A DNA stretch of 64,000 nt, from assembly GCA_040772505.1 (NCBI GenBank), contig JAXGYA010000010.1, positions 68,765 to 132,764 on the forward strand, read 5' to 3'. Each line of letters begins with the position of its first letter. Position 1 is the first letter of the stretch. Made by a program: the position numbers and the translations under genes. Below are positions 34,150 through 43,600 of this stretch, piece after piece. Origin of the DNA: Mariniphaga sp040772505. Lineage in GTDB: Bacteria; Bacteroidota; Bacteroidia; Bacteroidales; Prolixibacteraceae. The notes beneath the pieces are model-generated. The model did no database searches, had not been told where the DNA came from, and saw nothing but the letters and a program-made list of their open reading frames with translations.

Positions 34150-34419
34150 TTACCAACTGGCTTTTTTAACTCCCGGAATCAAACCAGATGAAGCCATTTC
34201 GCGGAAATTGATTCTGCTTATGCCAAACTGGCGCATATATCCTTTGGGTCTTCCGGTAAGTTTGCAGCGGTTGTGCAAACGAACCCTTGAAGAGTTTCTG
34301 GGAAGCTTTTGCAACCCAACCCAATCTCCTTCGGCTTTGAGCCTGGCTCTTTTCTCGGCGTATTTTTCAACCAGTTTTGCCCGTTTAACTTCGCGGGCTT
34401 TCAATGATTCTTTAGCCAT
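34150..34419 (-). CDS. rpsN: 30S ribosomal protein S14 (long, zinc-free form)
   Basis: 89 residues, the long C-minus type: LPRNSSRVRLHNRCKLTGRP and GYMRQFGISRINFREMA. No four-Cys zinc site, unlike the 61-residue form. Confidence 0.97.
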   Translation of the reverse strand: MAKESLKAREVKRAKLVEKYAEKRARLKAEGDWVGLQKLPRNSSRVRLHNRCKLTGRPKGYMRQFGISRINFREMASSGLIPGVKKASW

Positions 34420-34422
34420 TAT

Positions 34423-34980
34423 TTAATTCTTTTTTACATTTTTAAATGGTAAACCCAAATGCTTCAACAGAGCAAACCCCTCTTCGTCGGTTTTTGCAGA
34501 AGTCACAAACGTGATGTTCATTCCGTTGATTTTGTTTACCTTGTCGAGAACGATTTCGGGAAAGACTATCTGCTCGGGAACACCAAGCGTATAATTTCCC
34601 TGTCCGTCCATTTTACTCTCAATACCGCGAAAATCGCGGATACGCGGCAATGCTGCGGCAACAAGCCTTTCGAGAAACTCATACATGCGGTCGCGGCGCA
34701 GTGTTACGCGCACTCCGATTGGCATTTTCTTTCTCAGCTTAAAATTGGAAATGTCTCTTCGGGAGAGAGTCTGCACAGCTTTCTGCCCTGCTATCATTGT
34801 CATTTCCTGTGTGGCAACTTCAATAATTTTCTTATCGGCAATTGCTGCTCCTACCCCCTGGTTGAGCACAATCTTTTCCAATTTAGGCACCTGCATCACA
34901 GAAGAGTATTTAAACTCTTCTTTCAATGCTGGAATAATTTCCTCTTTGTATTTAATTTTTAGAGTTGGTATGTATGCCAT
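34423..34980 (-). CDS. rplE: 50S ribosomal protein L5
   Basis: 185 residues. QVPKLEKIVLNQGVGAAIAD and the KMPIGVRVTLRRDRMYEFLE segment are L5 hallmarks; binds 5S rRNA. Its start overlaps the stop of rplX by one base. Confidence 0.97.
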   Translation of the reverse strand: MAYIPTLKIKYKEEIIPALKEEFKYSSVMQVPKLEKIVLNQGVGAAIADKKIIEVATQEMTMIAGQKAVQTLSRRDISNFKLRKKMPIGVRVTLRRDRMYEFLERLVAAALPRIRDFRGIESKMDGQGNYTLGVPEQIVFPEIVLDKVNKINGMNITFVTSAKTDEEGFALLKHLGLPFKNVKKN

Positions 34981-35306
34981 TATTTAATCTCCTCTCCAGA
35001 TTTTTTCGAATAACGAATCAATTTACCTTTGCTTTCATCCAGTTTCCTTCCAACCCGTGTGCGTTCCCCTGTTTTGGGGTCAAGCAGCATCAGGTTTGAA
35101 ATGTGGATGGGAGCTTCTTTTTCGATGATTCCACCCTGCGGATAATCCGTGGTTGGCCTCGAATGTTTTTTAATCATGTTAACACCTTCCACGATTGCCT
35201 TGTCGGTTTTTCTGACGATCTCAAGTACGCGTCCTTTTTGTCCGCGGTAGTTTCCGCTTATCACAATCACTGTGTCACCTTTCTTAATGTGTAATTTCTT
35301 TTGCAT
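34980..35306 (-). CDS. rplX: 50S ribosomal protein L24
   Basis: 108 residues with a KOW motif (KGDTVIVISGNYRGQKGRVL). Early assembly protein of the large subunit near the exit tunnel. Confidence 0.97.
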   Translation of the reverse strand: MQKKLHIKKGDTVIVISGNYRGQKGRVLEIVRKTDKAIVEGVNMIKKHSRPTTDYPQGGIIEKEAPIHISNLMLLDPKTGERTRVGRKLDESKGKLIRYSKKSGEEIK

Positions 35307-35324
35307 TATCGTGCTTTTATCAAT

Positions 35325-35690
35325 TTACAGTACTTCCGGTGCAAGCGAAATTATTTTCATGTTCTTTTCCCTCAACTCGCGGGCCACGGGACCAAAAATT
35401 CGTGTTCCGCGTATTTCACCTGCATTATTGAGCAACACTACAGCATTGTCGTCAAACCGGATGTATGAGCCATCGGGACGACGAATCTCCTTTCGGGTGC
35501 GTACAACAATTGCCTTGGAAACGATTCCTTTTTTCACATCGCTTCCCGGAATGGCACTTTTCACTGTCACCACAATGGTATCGCCTATAGAGGCATAACG
35601 TTTGCGGGTTCCTCCCAAAACTCGGATGCACAACACTTCTTTAGCACCACTGTTATCGGCAACCGCACATCTGGATTCCTGTTGTATCAT
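35325..35690 (-). CDS. rplN: 50S ribosomal protein L14
   Basis: 121 residues. MIQQESRCAVADNSGAKEVL and the C-terminal VVLLNNAGEIRGTRIFGPVA are conserved; binds 23S rRNA at the subunit interface. Confidence 0.97.
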   Translation of the reverse strand: MIQQESRCAVADNSGAKEVLCIRVLGGTRKRYASIGDTIVVTVKSAIPGSDVKKGIVSKAIVVRTRKEIRRPDGSYIRFDDNAVVLLNNAGEIRGTRIFGPVARELREKNMKIISLAPEVL

Positions 35691-35692
35691 AA

Positions 35693-35959
35693 TTATTTCG
35701 CTCTTTCAATTATTTCAACTAATCTCCAACACTTACTCCGGCTCAATGGTCGTGTTTCCATAATCCTAACCAGATCACCAATGTTGCAGTCATTTTTCTC
35801 ATCGTGGGCATAAAACTTGGTGGTTTTATTTATAAACTTCCCGTAAATACGGTGTTTCACTTTGCGCCTTGTAGCAACTACAATGGTTTTATCCATTTTG
35901 TTGGAAACAACCACACCCACTCGCTCTTTTCTGAGATTTCTCACTTTATTTTCTTCCAT
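35693..35959 (-). CDS. rpsQ: 30S ribosomal protein S17
   Basis: The frame opens at 35971, but the Met at 35959 (MEENKVRNLRKERVGVV) gives a typical 88-residue S17 and is preferred. The SNKMDKTIVVATRRKVKH segment and IMETRPLSRSKCWRLVEI tail fit the family. Confidence 0.95.
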   Translation of the reverse strand: MEENKVRNLRKERVGVVVSNKMDKTIVVATRRKVKHRIYGKFINKTTKFYAHDEKNDCNIGDLVRIMETRPLSRSKCWRLVEIIERAK

Positions 35960-35976
35960 GGCTGAATTCATTCTGG

Positions 35977-36171
35977 TTATTGATTAATTTCTCTTTGCCG
36001 AAGAATTGTGTTCAACCGTGCGATAATCTTTTTGGAATTTCTAATTTTCATCGGATTATCCAATGGAGATATTGCATTGTTTAAACGCAGGCGAACCAAA
36101 TTTTCCTTTTCCACCTGTATTTTCTCGACGATTTCCTTACTCGTCAGTTCTCTTATTTCAGACGCTTTCAT
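35977..36171 (-). CDS. rpmC: 50S ribosomal protein L29
   Basis: 64 residues, two helices; IRELTSKEIVEKIQVEKENL then VRLRLNNAISPLDNPMKIRN. Sits near the exit tunnel where trigger factor and SRP dock. Confidence 0.95.
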   Translation of the reverse strand: MKASEIRELTSKEIVEKIQVEKENLVRLRLNNAISPLDNPMKIRNSKKIIARLNTILRQREINQ

Positions 36172-36183
36172 ACTGATTCACCT

Positions 36184-36609
36184 TTATTTTTCTTCAACAA
36201 AATCACGCCTTACCACAAACTTTGTGGTAACCGGCAATTTTTGAGCTGCCAGCCGCAATGCCTCTTTCGCCAGACTGTACGGTACTCCGTCGGCTTCAAT
36301 AATGATCCGCCCGGGAGTCACCGGTGCCACAAATGCTTCAGGCGCACCTTTCCCCTTACCCATACGAACTTCGGCGGGTTTTTTGGTGATCGGTTTATCG
36401 GGAAAAATCCGAATCCAGATTTGTCCCTGCCGCTGCATATGGCGTGTTACGGCAACCCTTGCTGCCTCAATCTGGCGGCTGGTAATCCACGCCTCTTCAA
36501 GCGATTTTATTCCAAACGAGCCGAAAGCCAACTGATTCCCGCGCTGGGCGTTGCCTTTCATACGACCCTTCTGTGCTCTTCTAAATTTTACTTTTTTTGG
36601 CTGTAGCAT
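36184..36609 (-). CDS. rplP: 50S ribosomal protein L16
   Basis: 141 residues. MLQPKKVKFRRAQKGRMKGN and the RIFPDKPITKKPAEVRMGKG region identify L16, which positions the A-site tRNA. Confidence 0.97.
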   Translation of the reverse strand: MLQPKKVKFRRAQKGRMKGNAQRGNQLAFGSFGIKSLEEAWITSRQIEAARVAVTRHMQRQGQIWIRIFPDKPITKKPAEVRMGKGKGAPEAFVAPVTPGRIIIEADGVPYSLAKEALRLAAQKLPVTTKFVVRRDFVEEK

Positions 36610-36638
36610 TCTTAATACTTATTATAAGCGTTATACCA

Positions 36639-37355
36639 TTATTTTCTTCTTCTGCCGCGGCCACGGCCACCCAGGCTCTTAACTCCGGGACGCGCCTGCT
36701 TTTGCCCAACATTTGGCGAAAGATCACGATTTCCGTAAACCATTCCCTTGAAAATCCAGACTTTTACTCCAATAAGCCCGGTTTTTGTAAGCGCTTCGCC
36801 AAGTGCATAATCAATATCGGCTCTCAGGGTGTGCAACGGCGTACGACCGTCTTTATACATTTCTGAGCGAGCCATTTCAGCACCGCCCAACCGCCCTGAA
36901 ACCTGAATTTTGATTCCCTCGGCTCCCATCCTCATCGTTGAAGCAATAGCCATTTTCACGGCTCTGCGGTAGGCTACCTGACCCTCGAGCTGCCTTGCCA
37001 CATTGTTTGCAACAATTTTGGCGTCGAGCTCAGGGCGTTTAATCTCGAAAATGTTGATCTGAACCTCTTTGTTGGTAAGTTTCTTGAGTTCTTCCTTCAA
37101 TTTGTCAACTTCCTGTCCTCCCTTACCAATGATAATACCGGGGCGTGAAGTATGCACCGTGATGGTAATAAGTTTCAATGTACGTTCAATTATAATTCTC
37201 GAAATGCTGGCTTTTGACAAACGGGCATTCAAATATTCCCGTATTTTATGGTCTTCGACCAGCTTTTCGCCATAATCATTACCACCATACCAATTTGAGT
37301 CCCATCCTCTGATGAATCCCAAACGATTTGAAATTGGATTTACTTTCTGTCCCAT
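36639..37355 (-). CDS. rpsC: 30S ribosomal protein S3
   Basis: 238 residues. MGQKVNPISNRLGFIRGWDS, KH domain HTSRPGIIIGKGGQEVDKL, and the C-terminal GVKVWIFKGMVYGNRDLSP. The tail is short and RG-rich. Forms the mRNA entry channel and helicase function with S4 and S5. Confidence 0.97.
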   Translation of the reverse strand: MGQKVNPISNRLGFIRGWDSNWYGGNDYGEKLVEDHKIREYLNARLSKASISRIIIERTLKLITITVHTSRPGIIIGKGGQEVDKLKEELKKLTNKEVQINIFEIKRPELDAKIVANNVARQLEGQVAYRRAVKMAIASTMRMGAEGIKIQVSGRLGGAEMARSEMYKDGRTPLHTLRADIDYALGEALTKTGLIGVKVWIFKGMVYGNRDLSPNVGQKQARPGVKSLGGRGRGRRRK

Positions 37356-37358
37356 GCA

Positions 37359-37781
37359 CTATTCATTAATAATTTCATCAACAACACTTTCTTTTCTGTC
37401 AACATAAATGGTAACATGATTTGACCGTTTTCTAATCTGGTGTGCACGACCCTGGGCAGCCGGACGTAACCTTTTTAAAATTCGGCCTGAATCGACCATT
37501 ATGGTTTTCACATACAAATCACTCTCTTCCAAACGTACTCCCTCATTTTTAGCCTGCCAGTTAGCAATGGCAGAAAGGAGCAGTTTTTCCACCCTGCGTG
37601 ATGCTTCTTTTGGTGAATATTTTAAAACATCGAGCGCTTTGTTCACCTCCATGCCGCGGATAGAATCGGCAACAAGCCTCATCTTTCTTGGTGAAGTAGG
37701 GCAGTCCTTTAATATAGCAAAATATTGTTGCTTTCTTTCTTCTTTTCTTTTTTCTGCTGCTATTCTCTTTCTGGCACCCAT
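37359..37781 (-). CDS. rplV: 50S ribosomal protein L22
   Basis: 140 residues. CPTSPRKMRLVADSIRGMEV and the extended beta hairpin GRILKRLRPAAQGRAHQIRK that lines the exit tunnel. An N-terminal lysine-rich leader (MGARKRIAAEKRKEERKQQ) precedes the core. Confidence 0.97.
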   Translation of the reverse strand: MGARKRIAAEKRKEERKQQYFAILKDCPTSPRKMRLVADSIRGMEVNKALDVLKYSPKEASRRVEKLLLSAIANWQAKNEGVRLEESDLYVKTIMVDSGRILKRLRPAAQGRAHQIRKRSNHVTIYVDRKESVVDEIINE

Positions 37782-37815
37782 TCTTTTCTACTTTTAAAAT
37801 TTACTGACATAATGC

Positions 37816-38082
37816 CTATCTTTTCTTACCTGCATGACTCCTGAATGTACGGGTAGGGGCAAACTCGCCTAAGCGGTGGCCAACCATATTTTCGGTGATA
37901 TACACCGGGATAAATTTGTTTCCGTTGTGAACGGCTATGGTGTGTCCCACAAAATCAGGAGAAATTACTGAAGCTCTGGCCCATGTTTTAATTACCGATT
38001 TCTTCCCGCCTTCAGTCATGGCAAGGACTTTTCTTTCCAGTTTATAATCGATAAAAGGTCCTTTTCTTAATGAACGACTCAT
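37816..38082 (-). CDS. rpsS: 30S ribosomal protein S19
   Basis: 88 residues. MSRSLRKGPFIDYKLERKVL and HRLGEFAPTRTFRSHAGKK are canonical; forms the head of the 30S with S13. Confidence 0.97.
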   Translation of the reverse strand: MSRSLRKGPFIDYKLERKVLAMTEGGKKSVIKTWARASVISPDFVGHTIAVHNGNKFIPVYITENMVGHRLGEFAPTRTFRSHAGKKR

Positions 38083-38098
38083 AATTTATTCCTTTTAA

Positions 38099-38923
38099 CT
38101 ATTTTTTCCTACGTTCCAAAATATACTTGCCGGAAGCTTTCTTTTTTGAACGGGTTTTGTACCCTTTGGAAAGTACTCCGGTGCGTGAGCGTGGCTGCCC
38201 TCCGGAAGCACGGCCTTCGCCGCCACCCATCGGATGATCTACCGGGTTCATTGCAACACCGCGTACGCGGGGCCTTCTGCCTAACCATCTTGAACGTCCG
38301 GCTTTGCCGGAGCGCACAAGGCTGTGATCAGCATTTCCAACCGTTCCGATAGTGGCTTTACAGGTTGTAAGCACCATCCGAGATTCGCCTGAAGGCAATT
38401 TCAACACCGCATGCTTGCCTTCACGAGAGGTCAACTGCGCATAAGCGCCTGCACTACGAGCCATGAGTCCGCCCTGTCCGGGACGGAGTTCAATGTTGTG
38501 AACCAATGTTCCAAGTGGAATATGGGATAGGGGGAGTGCATTACCTATTTCAGGTTCTGCTCCGATTCCGCTCTTTATTGTTTGCCCAACCTGTAAACCG
38601 TTTGGTGCAACAATATATCTTTTTTCGCCATCTTCATACTCCAACAGAGCAATGTTGGCGGAGCGGTTCGGATCATACTGAATCGAGTTGACAACAGCGG
38701 CAATACCCTCTTTATCACGCTTGAAATCAATGACACGGTATCTGCGCTTGTGTCCCCCACCTATATTTCTCACCGTCATGCGGCCCTGGTTATTTCTCCC
38801 TCCAGATTTCCGCAGGGGCTTCAACAATGATTTTTCAGGTGTAGTTGCAGTAATGGAATCAAAAACACGAATAATCTTGTGTCTCTGACCCGGACTAACT
38901 GGTTTTAATTTTCTTACTGCCAT
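38099..38923 (-). CDS. rplB: 50S ribosomal protein L2
   Basis: 274 residues. MAVRKLKPVSPGQRHKIIR, GRNNQGRMTVRNIGGGHKRR and the peptidyl-transferase-associated GVAMNPVDHPMGGGEGR with its conserved His. Ends with a KKASGKYILERRKK tail. Confidence 0.98.
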   Translation of the reverse strand: MAVRKLKPVSPGQRHKIIRVFDSITATTPEKSLLKPLRKSGGRNNQGRMTVRNIGGGHKRRYRVIDFKRDKEGIAAVVNSIQYDPNRSANIALLEYEDGEKRYIVAPNGLQVGQTIKSGIGAEPEIGNALPLSHIPLGTLVHNIELRPGQGGLMARSAGAYAQLTSREGKHAVLKLPSGESRMVLTTCKATIGTVGNADHSLVRSGKAGRSRWLGRRPRVRGVAMNPVDHPMGGGEGRASGGQPRSRTGVLSKGYKTRSKKKASGKYILERRKK

Positions 38924-38928
38924 TCTTA

Positions 38929-39222
38929 TTATATATTACTGTAAAAATCTATATTATCGCCTTTAGCCAGTGTGACTATGGCTTTTTTATAAGCAGCCGT
39001 CTTTCCGGTGATGATTCCCGATTTGGTATATCGGGATTTGGCTTTGCCTCCATATATCATGGTGTTTATTGAATCCACCTTAACATCGTAGAGGCTTTCA
39101 ACCGCTCTTTTTATCTGCGATTTAGTAGCCGATCTCACCACGATAAATCCGTAGCGGTTAAACCGCTCAGACTGCTCATTCATTTTCTCGGTAACCAATG
39201 GTTTTATTAAAATATCCATCAT
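38929..39222 (-). CDS. rplW: 50S ribosomal protein L23
   Basis: 97 residues. IKPLVTEKMNEQSERFNRYG then VESLYDVKVDSINTMIYGGK. Binding platform for trigger factor at the tunnel exit. Confidence 0.97.
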   Translation of the reverse strand: MMDILIKPLVTEKMNEQSERFNRYGFIVVRSATKSQIKRAVESLYDVKVDSINTMIYGGKAKSRYTKSGIITGKTAAYKKAIVTLAKGDNIDFYSNI

Positions 39223-39231
39223 ATAATCGCA

Positions 39232-39861
39232 TTAAATTTTAAATGTTTCTTCGATTTTCTTCACAGAGCCCTCGAGTAGGACAATTGCCTTTGCATTCAG
39301 TATCTGATAAGTATTTAAATTTGAGGCATTTACAATCGATACATCCTGTAAATTTCTGGACGACAAATATATATTAATATTTTCGTCCGGTAAAACGAAA
39401 AGCGACCTTTTGTCAGCAATCCTCAAATTACTCTTAATTGCGGCCATTTCCTTTGTTTTAGGTGCTTCCAAAGTAAAATCCTCCACAACCATAATACTCT
39501 TTTCCCGGGCTTTATATGTTAAAGCAGATCTTCTTGCGAGCTGCTTAACCTTTTTGTTAAGTTTAAATCTGTAGCTCCTCGGGCGTGGTCCAAAAACAGT
39601 TCCTCCACCCCGGAACAATGGCGATTTTATACTACCTGCACGTGCAGTCCCTGTTCCTTTCTGGCGTTTAATTTTTCGGGTGCTCCCGGAAACTTCTGCC
39701 CGTTCTTTGGTTTTGTGTGTTCCCCTGCGCTTGTTTGCCATGTATTGTTTCACATCCAAATAAATGGCATGGTCGTTTGGTTCAACGCCAAAAATCCGAT
39801 CGTCAAGTGTGATTGTGCGTCCGGTCTCTTTGCCTTCGATATTCAGTACACTCAGTTCCAT
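39232..39861 (-). CDS. rplD: 50S ribosomal protein L4
   Basis: 209 residues. The GTKTARKKG-type tunnel loop is visible as RQKGTGTARAGSIKSPLFRG and GGGTVFGPRPRSYRFKLN. In many bacteria L4 also autoregulates the S10 operon; no leader for this could be identified. Confidence 0.97.
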   Translation of the reverse strand: MELSVLNIEGKETGRTITLDDRIFGVEPNDHAIYLDVKQYMANKRRGTHKTKERAEVSGSTRKIKRQKGTGTARAGSIKSPLFRGGGTVFGPRPRSYRFKLNKKVKQLARRSALTYKAREKSIMVVEDFTLEAPKTKEMAAIKSNLRIADKRSLFVLPDENINIYLSSRNLQDVSIVNASNLNTYQILNAKAIVLLEGSVKKIEETFKI

Positions 39862-40478
39862 TATTTATTTATAATTAAGTATGAACCTTTGGCGCCAGGC
39901 ACTGAGCCTTTCACCACTAACACATTCTGTTCAGGAATCACTTTCAAAACCAGCAGGTTTTCGATGGTAACCGTTTCGTTACCCATTCTGCCTGCCATAC
40001 GTTTTCCTTTAAAAACCCTACTCGGGGTTGATGATGCACCAATTGAACCCGGTGAGCGCACCATACTGCTCTGTCCGTGTGAGCGTTCGCTTCCCGCGTA
40101 ATTATGGCGCTTAACCACTCCCTGAAATCCTTTTCCAATGGAAATACCAACCACATCAACATATTCCATTTCCTGAAAAATGTCAACAGCGATAATATCG
40201 CCCAATTGGAACTCTTCTCCATTAAAATCTTTAAATTCTGCCACTTTGCGCTTTGGCGTTGTTCCGGCCTTTTTAAAATGCCCAAACTCAGCCTTTGTAG
40301 CCCTGCTTTCCTTCTTTTCTTCAAAAGCAAGCTGCAACGCTTCGTAGCCATCGCTCCCCTTGGTCTTAATCTGTGTCACTACACAGGGACCGGCTTCAAT
40401 CACAGTGCATGGGATATTTTTCCCCTCAACACTGAATACGGATGTCATTCCGATTTTTTTTCCAATAATACCAGCCAT
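39861..40478 (-). CDS. rplC: 50S ribosomal protein L3
   Basis: 205 residues. MAGIIGKKIGMTSVFSVEGK, the GFQGVVKRHNYAG segment, and the methylation-site region ERSHGQSSMVRSPGSIGAS. Starts the S10-operon core after rpsJ; one-base overlap with rplD. Confidence 0.97.
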   Translation of the reverse strand: MAGIIGKKIGMTSVFSVEGKNIPCTVIEAGPCVVTQIKTKGSDGYEALQLAFEEKKESRATKAEFGHFKKAGTTPKRKVAEFKDFNGEEFQLGDIIAVDIFQEMEYVDVVGISIGKGFQGVVKRHNYAGSERSHGQSSMVRSPGSIGASSTPSRVFKGKRMAGRMGNETVTIENLLVLKVIPEQNVLVVKGSVPGAKGSYLIINK

Positions 40479-40499
40479 TTCGACTACTTTTTTAATTAA

Positions 40500-40805
40500 T
40501 CAAACTTTAATTTCTACTTCAACGCCACTGGGCAATTCCAGCTTCATCAGTGCGTCGATTGTTTTTGCTGTTGAGCTGTAAATGTCGATCAACCGTTTGT
40601 AGGATGACAACTGAAACTGTTCCCTTGATTTTTTATTTACAAAGGTGGAGCGCAAAACAGTAAAAATCCTTTTGTGTGTGGGCAGCGGAATAGGTCCGCT
40701 CACAACAGCACCGGTTGATTTAACCGTTTTAACGATCTTCTCAGCCGATTTGTCAACCAGATTATGATCGTACGATTTCAGCTTAATTCTGATTTTTTGG
40801 CTCAT
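40500..40805 (-). CDS. rpsJ: 30S ribosomal protein S10
   Basis: 101 residues. IRIKLKSYDHNLVDKSAEKI and SGPIPLPTHKRIFTVLRSTF are canonical; NusE also acts in antitermination. It follows fusA directly with no tuf between, common in Bacteroidota. Confidence 0.97.
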   Translation of the reverse strand: MSQKIRIKLKSYDHNLVDKSAEKIVKTVKSTGAVVSGPIPLPTHKRIFTVLRSTFVNKKSREQFQLSSYKRLIDIYSSTAKTIDALMKLELPSGVEVEIKV

Positions 40806-40825
40806 AATGAGAACTCTGTTAATAA

Positions 40826-42940
40826 TTATATTAATAAATCTACTCTTCCCTGAATACCTTCCAGCACTTTTTCAGCAATGTTGTGCGGAACTTCCTGGTA
40901 GTGACTGAACTCCATGGATGAAGTTGCCCTCCCGGAAGACAATGTGCGTAGCACGGTAACATAACCAAATTGTTCGGCAAGCGGAACTTTAGCGTGAATT
41001 ACCTGTGCGCTGCCTTTGCTTGCCGTTCCGGTAATCTCTCCCCTTCTCCTGTTAAGATTTGCTATAATATCACCTATATATTCATCCGGGGTAACAATTT
41101 CCAGTTTCATAATAGGCTCAAGCAACACAGGGCCAGCCTTTATGGTTGCCTTGCGGAATGCCTGTCTGGCACAAATCTCAAACGACAACTGGTCTGAATC
41201 CACCGTATGGTAAGAACCATCCAGCAATGTAACCTTCAGACTGCTTAGGGAAAAGCCTGCAAGCGGACCATTTAGCATGGCATCTGCAAAACCTTTCTGT
41301 ACAGAAGGAATATATTCCTTCGGAATATTTCCCCCTTTAACCTTATCAATAAATTCAAGTCCTGTTTTTCCTTCTTCGCCGGGTTCGATCCTAACAGTGA
41401 TATCCGCAAACTTCCCGCGTCCGCCGGTCTGCTTTTTAAATACTTCACGCAGTTCAACTGCATGGCTGATAGCTTCTTTATATGCCACCTGCGGAGTTCC
41501 CTGATTGCATTCAACTTTAAATTCGCGTCTCAGGCGATCGATAATAATCTCAAGATGAAGTTCTCCCATCCCGCGGATGATTGTCTGCCCGGAATCGTGG
41601 TCAATGCTAACCTGAAAAGTTGGGTCCTCTTCCGACAGTTTTGCCAGACCGTTGGACAGCTTATCCAGGTCGTTTTGTGTTTTGGGCTCAACTGCAATTC
41701 CAATAACCGGCTCCGGGAAGTCCATGCTTTCAAGTGCTATGGGATGCTTAATATCAGACAATGTGTCGCCAGTGCGAATATCTTTAAAACCAACCACTGC
41801 GCATATATCCCCTGCTTCAATTACATCCTTGGGATTTTGCTTGTTGGAGTGCATCTGATACAGACGCGAAATCCTCTCTTTCCTGTTGGTACGGGTGTTC
41901 AGCACCTGTGAGCCGGCTTCAATTTTCCCGGAATAGACACGCAAATAGGCCAAACGTCCCACAAAAGAATCGGTTGCAATTTTAAATGCAAGAGCGGCAA
42001 GGGGTTCATTCACATCCGCTGTGCGCCTTACTTCTTTGTTGGTTACAGGATTGATGCCGGTAACATCCCCATTATCCAGGGGACTGGGCAAAAATGCACA
42101 TATAGAGTCCAGTAAACGCTGAATTCCCTTATTTTTAAATGCCGAGCCGCACATCATCGGAACAATAATCCCTTCAATGGTTGCCCGCCGAATCACCGGA
42201 AGCATCTCTTCCTTTGTAATTGAATCCGGATCGTCAAAGTAACGCTCCAGCAAAACATCATCAACTTCGGCTACCGATTCGATGAGTTTTCTGCGCCATT
42301 CCAACGCCTGTTCCATAATGTCAGCAGGAATATCTTCAAGAGTGTAGTTCATTCCCTTGTCCTGGTCTTCAAACCAGCGAACGGCTTTCATTTCAATCAG
42401 GTCAACCACGCCCTGAAAATTTTCCTCTGCCCCGATTGGTATCTGAACAGGCACGGGATTGGCGCCAAGTATCTCTTTTATCTCTTTATAAACATTAAAG
42501 AAGTCAGCTCCCTGTCTGTCCATTTTATTTACAAAGGCAATTCGCGGATCACCATATTTTTCCGCCTGTCGCCAAACGGTTTCCGACTGCGCCTCAACTC
42601 CGCCAACTGCACAGAAAAGTGCGACAGAACCGTCAAGGACTCTTAGTGAGCGTTCGACTTCTACAGTAAAATCAACGTGTCCGGGAGTATCAATGATGTT
42701 GATTTTATATTGATTCTCTTTGTATTTCCAAAAGGTTGTTGTTGCAGCAGAGGTAATGGTAATTCCTCTCTCCTGCTCCTGCTCCATCCAGTCCATGGTA
42801 GCTGCACCATCATGAGTTTCGCCCAGCCGGTGAGTCAACCCCGTGTAGTAGAGGATACGCTCTGTTACAGTGGTTTTACCGGCATCAATATGCGCCATGA
42901 TGCCAATGTTTCTTGTATATTTCAGATCTTGTTTAGCCAT
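40826..42940 (-). CDS. fusA: Elongation factor G
   Basis: 704 residues. P-loop MAHIDAGKTTVTERILY, switch region GITITSAATT, G3 DTPGHVDFTVEV and G4 VNKMDR are all present; domains II-V follow, with the C-terminal RRRGEITGTA segment. It catalyses GTP-driven translocation. Position between rpsG and rpsJ is the usual str-operon order. Confidence 0.98.
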   Translation of the reverse strand: MAKQDLKYTRNIGIMAHIDAGKTTVTERILYYTGLTHRLGETHDGAATMDWMEQEQERGITITSAATTTFWKYKENQYKINIIDTPGHVDFTVEVERSLRVLDGSVALFCAVGGVEAQSETVWRQAEKYGDPRIAFVNKMDRQGADFFNVYKEIKEILGANPVPVQIPIGAEENFQGVVDLIEMKAVRWFEDQDKGMNYTLEDIPADIMEQALEWRRKLIESVAEVDDVLLERYFDDPDSITKEEMLPVIRRATIEGIIVPMMCGSAFKNKGIQRLLDSICAFLPSPLDNGDVTGINPVTNKEVRRTADVNEPLAALAFKIATDSFVGRLAYLRVYSGKIEAGSQVLNTRTNRKERISRLYQMHSNKQNPKDVIEAGDICAVVGFKDIRTGDTLSDIKHPIALESMDFPEPVIGIAVEPKTQNDLDKLSNGLAKLSEEDPTFQVSIDHDSGQTIIRGMGELHLEIIIDRLRREFKVECNQGTPQVAYKEAISHAVELREVFKKQTGGRGKFADITVRIEPGEEGKTGLEFIDKVKGGNIPKEYIPSVQKGFADAMLNGPLAGFSLSSLKVTLLDGSYHTVDSDQLSFEICARQAFRKATIKAGPVLLEPIMKLEIVTPDEYIGDIIANLNRRRGEITGTASKGSAQVIHAKVPLAEQFGYVTVLRTLSSGRATSSMEFSHYQEVPHNIAEKVLEGIQGRVDLLI

Positions 42941-42996
42941 GAACTAATTATAAATCATTTTACCTTTTCCGGTGTAAAAATTCATTTTGAGCAAAA

Positions 42997-43473
42997 CTAA
43001 AACCTGAAATGAGCGAATGCACGGTTTGCCTCAGCCATGCGGTGAATATCCTCTTTTCTCTTGAAGGCACCACCTTCTCCATTGTATGCAGCAACAATTT
43101 CAGCAGATAATCTGTCAGCCATTGATTTCCCTGAACGTTTCCGTGCAAAAGATATCAGGTTTTTTATGCTGACTGCTGTTTTTCTGCTGCTTCTGATTTC
43201 CATGGGGACCTGAAATGTTGCACCACCAACGCGACGGCTTTTCACCTCCACGGCAGGAGTAACATTTTCAAGAGCCTTTTTCCAAATCTCAAGGGGGGAA
43301 AGCTCTGTATCCTTGGCACGTTTCTCCACGAGATCAAGTGTTTCGTAGAAAATCGAATAGGCAAGGGATTTTTTCCCATCCATCATCAAATCGTTGACAA
43401 ACCGGGTTACCAATGTATCGTTATACTTTGGGTCCGGTAGAAGAACTCGCTTCTTTGGTTTTGTCTTTCTCAT
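42997..43473 (-). CDS. rpsG: 30S ribosomal protein S7
   Basis: 158 residues. MRKTKPKKRVLLPDPKYND and the VEVKSRRVGGATFQVPMEIR segment are typical. S7 nucleates the 30S head and in other bacteria regulates the str operon. The 127-base gap to rpsL contains a CCGGGTTTTTCCGG-like palindrome but no proven regulatory site. Confidence 0.97.
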   Translation of the reverse strand: MRKTKPKKRVLLPDPKYNDTLVTRFVNDLMMDGKKSLAYSIFYETLDLVEKRAKDTELSPLEIWKKALENVTPAVEVKSRRVGGATFQVPMEIRSSRKTAVSIKNLISFARKRSGKSMADRLSAEIVAAYNGEGGAFKRKEDIHRMAEANRAFAHFRF

Positions 43474-43600
43474 AATTTTCTCTTTTTAGTGTTATTTAAA
43501 TCGGCTGCCCTTTGGCGGTCTTCAGTCGAATCCGGAAAAACCCGGCAATTCGCTTACTCAACCAAACCACTGTAAATAACGTGATTACACTTATTTTATA